DNA of 64,000 nucleotides, from assembly GCA_963922205.1 (NCBI GenBank), contig CAWUHX010000328.1, positions 1 through 64,000 on the forward strand, in the 5' to 3' direction. This DNA comes from Romanomermis culicivorax. Its lineage: Eukaryota > Nematoda > Enoplea > Mermithida > Mermithidae. This document shows, one piece after another, positions 54,901 to 64,000 of this stretch (position 1 is its first letter; each line of letters begins with the position of its first letter). The translations under genes were made by a program, and so were the position numbers. The notes under the pieces were generated by a model. The model saw only the letters and a list, made by a program, of their open reading frames with translations, had not been told where the DNA came from and made no database searches.

Positions 54901-57900
54901 ACGTTTTTTTGCATTCTTTACATTATTTTGTTTTTTGCGTGTATTTGTGCTTTTTGCTTTTTTCTAATTTTTTGTTTTTTCTCTGTTTCTTTTGTGTTTT
55001 TTGCATTTTTTACATTATTTATGTTTTTTGCATTTTTTATCTTTTTCATTTTTTACATTTTTTAGCATTTTAGGTTTTTATGCATTCTTTATATTATTTT
55101 CTTTTTTTGCGCGTATTTGTGCTTTTTGCTTTTTTCAAATTTTTTGTTTTTTCTCTGTTTCTTTTGTGTTTTTTACATTATTTTATGTTTTTTGCATTAT
55201 TTACATTATTCATGTTTTTTGCATTTTTTACCTTTTTTGTTTTTTACATTTTTTAGTATTTTACGTTTTTTTGCATTCTTTATATTATTTTCTTTTTTAC
55301 GTGTATTTGTGCTTCTTGCTTTTTTCTAATTTTTTGTTTTATCTGTTTCTTTTGTGTTTTTTACATTATTTTGTGTTTTTTGCATTTTTTACATTATTTA
55401 TGTTTTTTGTGTGTATTTGTGCTTTTTGCTTGTTTTTTCTCTGTTTCTTTTGTGTTTTTTACATCATTCTATGTTTTTTGCATTTTTTACATTATTTATG
55501 TTTTTTGCATTTTTTATTTTTTTTGTTTTTTACATTTTTTAGTATTTTACTTTTTTTTGCATTCTTTACATTATTTTGTTTTCTCCGTGTATTTGTGCTT
55601 TTTGCTTGTTTTTTCTCTGTTTCTTTTGTGTTTTTTACATTATTTTATGTTTTTTGCATTTTTTATATTATTTATGTTTTTTGCATTTTTATCTTTTTCA
55701 TTTTTAGCATTTTTTAGTGTTTTACGTTTTTTTGCATTCTTTACATTATTTTGTTTTTTGCGCGTATTTGTGCTTTTTGCTTTTTTCTAATATTTTGTTT
55801 TTCTCTGTTTTTTTGTGTTTTTTGAATTTTTTTTGCATTCTTTGGATTTTTTACATTATTTATGCTTTTTGCATTTTTGCTTTTTCTTATTTTTCTATAT
55901 TTTTTTATTTTTTTGGAGTTTGGTATCTTACGTGTTTTTGCATTCTTTGCAATAATTTATGTTTCTGTATGTTTTTGCGCTTCTTGCATTTTTCTGAGTT
56001 TTTGTATTTTTTGCGTTTATCTTGCATTTTTTGCATTCTTCACATTATTTTATGTTTTTTGCTTTTTTTTACATTATTTATGTTTTTTGCATTTTTATGT
56101 TGTTTTCATTTTTTCTTTTTTCTGAATTTTTTGTATTTTACATGTTTTTTGCATTTTTCATATTATTTTATTTTTTTTGCACTTTCAGTATTTTTCTAAC
56201 TTTTTGTGTTTTTTGCGGTTTTTCGAATTTTTAGCATTCTTTACATTATTTTATGTTTTTTGCATTTTTGTTTTGTTTTCATTTATTCTTTTTTTTGAAT
56301 TTTTTGTATTTTACATGTTTCTTGCATTTTTCGCATTATTTTTTTTGCACTTTCAGTATTTTTCTAACTTTTTGTGTTTTTTGCGGTTTTTCGAATTTTT
56401 TGCATTCTTTACATTATTTTATGTTTTTTTCATTTTTGTTTTGTTTTCGTCTTTTCATTTTTTTATTTTACGTGTTTTTCTATTGTTTGCATTAGTTTGT
56501 GTTTTTGAATGTTTTTGTGCTTCTTGCATTTTTGTAATTTCATGTGTTTTTGCGTCTTTTGCATTTTTTGCATTATTTACATTATTTTATGTTTTTTTGC
56601 ATTTTTGCATTGTTTTCATTTTTTACTTTTTTTAAATTTTTTATATTTCACGTATTTTTTTGCATTCTTTGCATTAGTTCAGTGTTTTTGTGCTTCTTGA
56701 ATTTTTCTATTTTTTTGTGTTTTTTGCCTTTCTTTTACATTTTTTGCGTTATTTGGATTATTTATGTTTTTTCATTACTACATTGTTTTCATTTTTTACT
56801 TTTTCTGTATTTTGTTGTATTTTACCTGTTTTCGCATTCTTTGGACTAGTTTATGTTTTTGTGTGTTTTTGCTTTTCTTGCATTTTTCTAATTTTTTGCT
56901 TTTTTTATCATTTTTTGCATTTTTTTGCATTCTTCACGTTATTTTATGTTTTTTTGTGTTGTTTTCATTTTTACGTTTTTCTGCATTTTGTTGTATTTTA
57001 CCTGTTTTCGCATTCTTTGGACTAGTTTATGTTTTTGTGTGTTTTTGCTTTTCTTGCATTTTTCTAATTTTTTTGGATTTTTTGTCATTTTTTGCATTTT
57101 TTTGCATTCTTCACATTATTTTAGGTTTTTTGTGTTGTTTTCATTTTTACATTTTTCTGCATTTTGTTGTATTTTACCTGTTTTTGCATTTTTTGCATTA
57201 TTTTGTTTTTTCGTCTGTTTTTGTGTTTCCTGCATTTTTTTAATTTTGTGTATTTTTTGCGTTTCTTTTGCGTTTTTCGCATTCTTTACATTTTTGCATT
57301 TTTTATAGTTTTCTTTTTTGTATTGTTTTCATTTTTTGATTTTTTAGCAGTTTTTTGTATTTTATGTGTTTTTTCATTCTTTGCATTAGTTTGTGTTGTT
57401 TTTGCGCTTCTTGTATTTTCCTAATTTTTTGTGTTTTTCGTGTCTTTTGAATTTTTAGCATTCTTCACATTATTTTATATTTTCAGTATTTTTGCTTTTT
57501 CATTTTTTCATTTTTTTGCAATTTTTTGTGTTTTACGTGTTTTTTTTAATTCTTTGCATTAGTTGGTGTTATTCTTGCGCTATTTGCATTTTTCTAATTT
57601 TTTTGTGTTTTTTTGCGTTTTCCTTGCATTTTTTGCATTCTTTACTTTTATTGTTTTTTTTCAGTTTTTTCATTTTTTTCATTCTTTTCATTTTTTGTAT
57701 TTTACCTTTTTTCCATTTTTTGCATGTTTTTTTTGTGTTTTTGCCTTTCTTGCATTTTTTTAATTTTTTGTGTTTTTTGCAGTTTTTTCTATTTTTTGCA
57801 TTCTTTACATTATTTTATGTTTTTTGCATTATTGTAATTTTTCATTTTTTGCAATTTTCTGCATTTTACGCGTTTTTTTGCGTTCTTTGCATTAGTTTGT

Positions 57901-58385
57901 GTTTTTGCGTCTTATTTCACTTTTTGTATTTTTCTCATTTTTTGTGTTTTCTGCGTTTCTTTTGCATTTTTTCCATTCTTTTTTTGTTGTTTTAAATTTT
58001 TCTTATTTTAGGTGTTTTTGCATTGTTTGCATTATTTTATGCTTTTTGAACATTCGTTTGTTTCTGCTAATTTTTGCATCTTTTGAATTTTAGGTGCTTT
58101 TCTGAGTTTTTTGGTCTTTTTGTGCATTATTTTGTGATTTTTACGTTTTCCAATATTTCCCAATTTTTCGCGTTTTTTACATTCTTTGCATTACTTTGCT
58201 TTTTTCTGAGCTTTCTGCCTTTTTCCATTTTTTTGCATTTTTTGCGTCTTTTTGTATTTTTTTATAATTTATAAATTTTTGTACTTTTTGCCTCATTTTG
58301 CCTATTTTGTCTTTTTGGGCTTCATTGAATTTTTGTTTTTTGGTTTTATTTGCATTTTTTGCATTATTTTGTTAATTTTGTGTGT
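51906..58385 (+). repeat. T-rich tandem array with 180-190-bp units and larger duplications
   Basis: From 51.9 to 55.86 kb, units of about 180-190 bp contain TGCGTGTATTTGTGCTT, CTAATTTTTTGTTTTTTCTCTG and TGCATTTTTTACATTATTTATG. Blocks are duplicated at offsets of about 549 bp (52.05/52.59 kb) and about 1359 bp (53.76-54.18 versus 55.12-55.54 kb, seemingly identical). From 55.86 to 58.38 kb the units are diverged. Open frames up to 482 residues in overlapping frames contain only F, L, C, Y, I, V, S and A and are not genes. Confidence 0.93.
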
Positions 58386-58389
58386 TTTT

Positions 58390-60960
58390 ATAACATATAT
58401 ACCAGGTTATAGCATATCCCACATTATAGCACATTCCATATTACAATGTATCTTGTGTTATGACATACTGCATGTTTTAACATATCTGACATTATAACGT
58501 ATAACATGTCAGTGTGTTATAACATTTCCTACGTTATAACATATATACCAGGTTATAGCATATCCCACATTATAGCACATTCCATATTACAATGTATCTT
58601 GTGTTATGACATACTGCATGTTTTAACATATCTGACATTATAACGTATAACATGTCAGTGTGTTATAACATTTCCTACGTTATAACATATATACCAGGTT
58701 ATAGCATATCCCACATTATAGCACATTCCATATTACAATGTATCTTGTGTTATGACATACTGCATGTTTTAACATATCTGACATTATAACGTATAACATG
58801 TCAGTGTGTTATAACATTTCCTACGTTATAACATATATACCAGGTTATAGCATATCCCACATTATAGCACATTCCATATTACAATGTATCTTGTGTTATG
58901 ACATACTGCATGTTTTAACATATCTGACATTATAACGTATAACATGTCAGTGTGTTATAACATTTCCTACGTTATAACATATATACCAGGTTATAGCATA
59001 TGCCACATTATAGCACGTCCCATATTACAATGTATCTTATGTTATTACATATCACATTTTATATCATATCCTACATTATAACATATAACATGTCAGTATG
59101 TTATAACATCTCATATGTTATAACATATATACCAGGTTATAGCATATGCCGCATTACAGCAGGTTCGGTATTATGTATCTCATGTTATTACATATCACAT
59201 TTTATAGCATATCCTACATTATAACATAGAACATATCAGTATGTTATAACATTTCCTATGTTATAACATATATACCAGGTTATAGCATATGCCGCATTAC
59301 AGCAGGTTCCGTATTATGTATCTCATGTTATTACATATCACATTTTATAGCATATCCTAGAGTATAACATAATATAGCATGTCAGTATGTTATAATGTTT
59401 CATATGTTATAACATATATACCAGGTTATAGCATACGCCACATTATAGCACGTTCCATATTACAACCTACCTTATGTTACTACAGATTGCATGTTACAGT
59501 ATATCTGACATTATAACATATAACATGTCAGTATGTTATAACATATCCTATGTTATAACATGTATATTAGCTTATGGCATATGCCACATTATAGCAAGTT
59601 CGGTATTACAGTGTATCTTATGTTATTACATATTGCATGTTATAGCATATCTGACACGATAACATATAACATATCAGTATGTTAAAACATTTCCTATGTT
59701 ATAACATAGACACCAGGTTATAGCATATGCCGGATTATAGCACGTTCCATATTACATTCCTCATGTTATTACATATCACCTTTTATAGCATATCCTACAT
59801 TATAACATATAACATCTCAGTATGTTATAACATCTCATATGTTATAACATATATACCAGGTTATAGCATATGCCCCATTATAGCATGTTCCATATTACAA
59901 CGTATCTTATGTTATTACATATCACATTTTATAGCATATCCTACATTATAACATAGAACATGTCAGTATGTTATAACATTTCCTATGTTATAACATATAT
60001 ACCAGGTTATAGCATATGCCCCATTATAGCACGTCTCATATTACAATGTATGTTATGTTATTACATATTGCATGTTATAGCATATCCTACAGTATAACAT
60101 ATAACATGTCAGTATGTTAAAACATCTCATGCGTTATAACATATATACCAGGTTATAGCATATGCCACATTATAGCACATCCCATGTTACAACGTATCTT
60201 ATGTTATTACATATTGCATGTTATAGCATATCCTACAATATAACATATAACATGTCAGTATGTTATAAGATCTCATATGTTATAACATATATTTGCACGT
60301 CCCATATTACAACTATCTTATGTTATTACATATCACATTTTATAGCATATCCTACATTATAACATCTAACATGTCAGTATGTTATAACATTTTCTATGTT
60401 ATAACATATATACCAGGTTATAGCATATTCCCCATTATAGCACGTCCCATATTACAACATATCTTATGTTATTACATGTTGCATGTTATAGCATATAATA
60501 CAATATGACATATAACATGTCAGTATGTTATAACATCTCATATGTTATAACATATATACCAGGTTGTAGCATATGCCACATTATAGCACATTCCATATTA
60601 CAACGTATCTTATGTTATTACATATCACATTTTATAGCATATCTCACAATGTAACATACAACATGTCAGTATGCTATAACATTTCCTATGTTATAACATA
60701 TATACCAGGTTATAGCATATGCCACATTATAGCACGTCCCATATTACAACGTATCTTATGTTATTACATATTCCATGTTACAGCATATCTGACATTATAA
60801 CATATAACATCTCAGTATGTTATAATATTTCCTATGTTATAAAATTTCCTATGTTATAACATTTCCCATGTTATAACATGTCAGTATGTTATAACATATG
60901 AGTATGTTATAACATGTAAAAAAAATTTTTTTTCATGTTATAACATAGGACTATTTGTAT
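58390..60960. repeat. 146-bp satellite with ATGTTATAACAT palindromes
   Basis: About 17 units. The landmark ATATATACCAGGTTATAGC recurs at about 58397, 58543, 58689, 58835, 58981 and 59127, i.e. every 146 bp, then with small length changes. The first four units look identical; later ones are diverged. Each unit has one or two GTTATAAC palindromes and a CATATCC.ACATTATAGCA block. It ends at 60840-60965 in a run of TATGTTATAACAT only. Confidence 0.93.
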
Positions 60961-60998
60961 GTTATAACATAGGACTATGTTATGTAGATTTTACAATG

Positions 60999-61011
60999 TT
61001 CTAGAACATTC
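60999..61011 (+). promoter_or_regulatory. Isolated heat-shock element, remnant cassette copy 4
   Basis: TTCtaGAAcaTTC preceded by TTTTACAATG, the same context as HSE 2 of copies 2 and 3 (CTACAATGTTCTAGAA). No TATA box follows, so it is probably a truncated cassette at the end of the 146-bp satellite. Confidence 0.5.
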
Positions 61012-61600
61012 GACAATATGTCTCGAAGATTGCGCAATCCATGGCTGGTCGGCATCTCCTCGAGGCTTCCAATTTACAAAATATGAAATAAGATACATAC
61101 ACAAACATGCGGAATAAATAAATATCAATCAAGCGTAAAACAGGTAAACATATGAAAAATTGAAGAACGTGCGGCTAAGAATGTCGAGAAGCACGACCAA
61201 TTGCACGCTTCAAGGATGATGGAGCAACACACACACAAAGAATAGGTATGTTGAAAGAAGCTTTGGATTATCAAATTTCACGAAACTTTAGAGAAAGATA
61301 AGGAAATTTTCTAGTACAAAATTGAATGAGTTAGATGAAGCGGAATCTTGCGAAGCTTTCGGAGCAGACGGAACGCTATTACGAAAAATTATCATTAACA
61401 TAGCGGAGTGTCGCTTTGATCTATTGTAAGAAGATGAAAATCGATTTTTTTTCAACTTTTTGAAATATTTATAATTGATGGTATTAACGAAGAGCAAAAA
61501 AGTTGCACTCTCGCAAGTCCGAAACTAATTAGCTACTCGAAGCGTAATTAATTATGACATTTGTCGTACTGTAACTGTCGTACGTCAAAATACACGTGCC
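61012..61600. other. Unassigned complex sequence
   Basis: About 590 bp of non-repetitive, moderately AT-rich DNA. A short minus-strand frame (61288-61497) is the longest open frame, with no signal peptide or recognisable domain. AATAAATAAATA at 61115 is A-rich. I call no gene, but it is one of the few single-copy-looking stretches on this side of the window. Confidence 0.4.
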
Positions 61601-64000
61601 CGGCACATCAGAAAAATAACGCTCGGTGAGGGGTTCGAACTGTGGACCTTCAGGCAGGGGTGCTAACATGGCCATGTGGATGGTTCCAAAATGTGGTCCA
61701 TGGCTGTGCCCCTCTTTGATTAGGGACGGCACTGGATGGTCAACTGGAGGCTAAAACCGATTTCGATTGCACATCAGAAAAATAAGGCTTGGTGAGGGTT
61801 TTTAACCCTGGAGGTTCAAGGAGGGAGGGCCCAGGATGCTCACGGAGGTTGCATATACCCAAATCTATGAAGCTGGCACATCAGCAAAATAAGGCTCAGT
61901 GAGAGGTGTGAACTGTCCATCTTCTGTTTGGAGCCAGAAATATCTGGCCCATGCTGAACAGGCAGGTGACCCCTGTACCCCCTTCAAGGAGCTAGGGCCC
62001 AGGGTGCTCACGGATGTTACATATACGCAAATGTGGGAGGCCGGAATATCAGAAAAATAACGCTCAGTGAGAGGTGTGAACTGTCCATCTTCTGTTTGGA
62101 GCCAGAAATATCTGGCCCATGCTGAACAGGCAGGTGACCCCTGTACCCCCTTCAAGGAGCTAGGGCCCAGGGTGCTCACGGATGTTACATATACGCAAAT
62201 GTGGGAGGCCGGAATATCAGAAAAATAACGCTCAGTGAGATGTGTGAACTGTCCATCTTCCGTTTGGAGCCAGAAATATCTGGCCCATGCTGAACAGGCA
62301 GTTGACCCCTGTACCCCCTTCAAGGAGCTAGGGCCCAGGGTGCTCACGGATGTTACATATACGCAAATGTGGGAGGCCGGAATATCAGAAAAATAACGCT
62401 CAGTGAGATGTGTGAACTGTCCATCTTCTGTTTGGAGCCAGAAATATCTTGCCCATGCTGAACAGGCAGTTGATCCCTGTACCCCCTTCAAGGAGCTAGG
62501 GCCCAGGGTGCTCACGGATGTTACATATATGCAAATGTGGGAGGCCCGAATATCAGAAAAATAACGCTCAGTGAGAGGTGTGAACTGTCCATCTTCTGTT
62601 TGGAGCCAGAAATATCTGGCCCATGCTGAACAGGCAGGTGACCCCTGTACCCCCTTCAAGCAGGTAGGGCCCAGGGTGCCCAGGCATGTTACGTATATGC
62701 AAATGTGGGAGGCCGGAATATGAGAAAAATAACGCTCAGTGAGAGGTGTGAACTGTCCATCTTCTGTTTGGAGGCAGAAATATCTGGCCCATGCTGAACA
62801 GGCAGGTGACCCCTGTACCCCCTTCAAGGAGGTAGGGCCCAGGGTGCTCACGGATGTTACATATACGCAAATGTGGGAGGCCGGAATATCAGAAAAATAA
62901 TGCTCAGTGAGAGGTGTGAACTGTCCATCTTCTGTTTGGAGCCAGAAATATCTGGCCCATGCTGAGCAGGCAGGTGACCCCTGTACCCCCTTTAAGGAGG
63001 TAGGGCCCAGGGTGCTCACAGATGTTACATATACGCAAATGTGGGAGGCCGGAATATCAGAAAAATAACGCTCAGTGAGAGGTGTGAACTGTCCATCTTC
63101 TGTTTGGAGCCAGAAATATCTGGCCCATACTGAACAGGCAGGTGACCCCTGTACCCCCTTCAAGCAGGTAGGGCCCAGGGTGCCCAGGCATGTTACATAT
63201 ATGCAAATGTGGGAGGCCGGAATATCAGAAAAATAACGCTCAGTGAGAGGTGTGAACTGTCCATCTTCTGTTTGGAGGCAGAAATATCTGGCCCATGCTG
63301 AACAGGCAGGTGACCCCTGTACCCCCTTCAAGGAGGTAGGGCCCAGGGTGCTCACGGATGTTACATATACGCAAATGTGGGAGGCCGGAATATCAGAAAA
63401 ATAATGCTCAGTGAGAGGTGTGAACTGTCCATCTTCTGTTTGGAGCCAGAAATATCTGGCCCATGCTGAGCAGGCAGGTGACCCCTGTACCCCCTTTAAG
63501 GAGGTAGGGCCCAGGGTGCTCACAGATGTTACATATACGCAAATGTGGGAGGCCGGAATATCAGAAAAATAACGCTCAGTGAGAGGTGTGAACTGTCCAT
63601 CTTCTGTTTGGAGCCAGAAATATCTGGCCCATACTGAACAGGCAGGTGACCCCTGTACCCCCTTCAAGCAGGTAGGGCCCAGGGTGCCCAGGCATGTTAC
63701 ATATATGCAAATGTGGGAGGCCGGAATATCAGAAAAATAACGCTCAGTGAGAGGTGTGAACTGTCCATCTTCTGTTTGGAGGCAGAAATATCTGGCCCAT
63801 GCTGAACAGGCAGGTGACCCCTGTACCCCCTTCAAGCAGGTAGGGCCCAGGGTGCCCAGGCATGTTACATATATGCAAATGTGGGAGGCCGGAATATCAG
63901 AAAAATAACGCTCAGTGAGAGGTGTGAACTGTCCATCTTCTGTTTGGAGGCAGAAATATCTGGCCCATGCTGAGCAGGCAGCTGACCCCTGTACCCCTTC
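61600..64000. repeat. 168-bp satellite in trimeric higher-order arrangement
   Basis: Diverged units at 61600-61860, then regular 168-bp units (GTGTGAACTGTCCATCTTC at 61906, 62074, 62242 and 62410 onward) to the window end. From about 62640, three unit types alternate (CAAGCAGG..CCAGGCATG; CAAGGAGG..CACGGATG; TTTAAGGAGG..CACAGATG), giving a 504-bp higher-order repeat. The minus strand stays open for 656 codons because 168 is a multiple of three and the unit has no stop in that frame; it encodes a 56-residue repeat. Differences among units change residues freely, so I treat it as satellite, not gene. Confidence 0.9.

Noticed and set aside
61865..63835. 656-codon minus-strand frame as a real repetitive protein gene
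   Set aside because: The open frame is explained by a 168-bp satellite unit; residues vary freely between units and there is no start, signal peptide or terminal domain in view.

Overview
The window looks like a gene-poor, repeat-rich piece of a nematode chromosome. The nematode assignment rests mainly on a moulting-cycle MLT-10-like gene (tandem P-x-x-L-S-P repeats behind a secreted N-terminal part), a family I know only from nematodes. Short introns (about 50-60 nt) with TTTCTAG/TTTTCAG acceptors, and acceptor-like sites just upstream of several ATGs (possible trans-splice sites), agree with this. The species cannot be told from the sequence. All protein-gene models are read directly from start codons, GT/AG splice sites, frame continuity and paralog comparison.

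Layout. 1-5.2 kb: AT-rich minisatellites and (ATTTATTT)n/(TTTAA)n arrays. 5.2-8.2 kb: a small secreted peptide gene, a four-exon Swi5-type recombination-mediator gene with a MITE-like insert in an intron, and an intron-containing tRNA-Tyr(GTA). 8.3-18.8 kb: three large arrays (a TTTTACAACTTTTTT family, a 133-bp higher-order block, and an ACATATATA microsatellite). 18.9-21.3 kb: paralog A of an unrecognised secreted cysteine-rich family. 21.4-26.7 kb: a heat-shock-element/TATA cassette running into a 5-kb T-rich array. 27.0-29.8 kb: a minus-strand cystatin whose intron is filled by a satellite that re-copies its own splice donor. 30-33 kb: minisatellites and a second HSE/TATA cassette. 33.2-34.1 kb: paralog B. 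34.1-43.2 kb: AT-rich duplicated blocks, dispersed elements and tandem copies of the 5' flank of paralog C. 43.3-46.6 kb: paralogs C (one-base frameshift) and D. 46.8-50.7 kb: the MLT-10-like gene convergent with a peptide-GPCR gene, with a duplicated copy of their shared tail between them. 50.9-61.0 kb: a hexanucleotide array, a third HSE/TATA cassette, a 6.5-kb T-rich array and a 146-bp palindromic satellite. 61.6-64 kb: a 168-bp satellite in a trimeric higher-order arrangement, running off the window.

How the parts fit. Paralogs A-D share eight cysteines and one phase-0 intron at the same codon. Their upstream regions, and that of the cystatin, carry GATA-type motifs, which in nematodes commonly drive intestinal expression, so a secreted gut-expressed set is a reasonable inference. 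The most unusual feature is that heat-shock-like promoters (two or three HSE units plus TATATAAG) occur three times, each immediately upstream of a tandem-repeat array and none upstream of a recognisable gene. This suggests heat-inducible repeat transcription, analogous to human satellite III or Drosophila hsr-omega.
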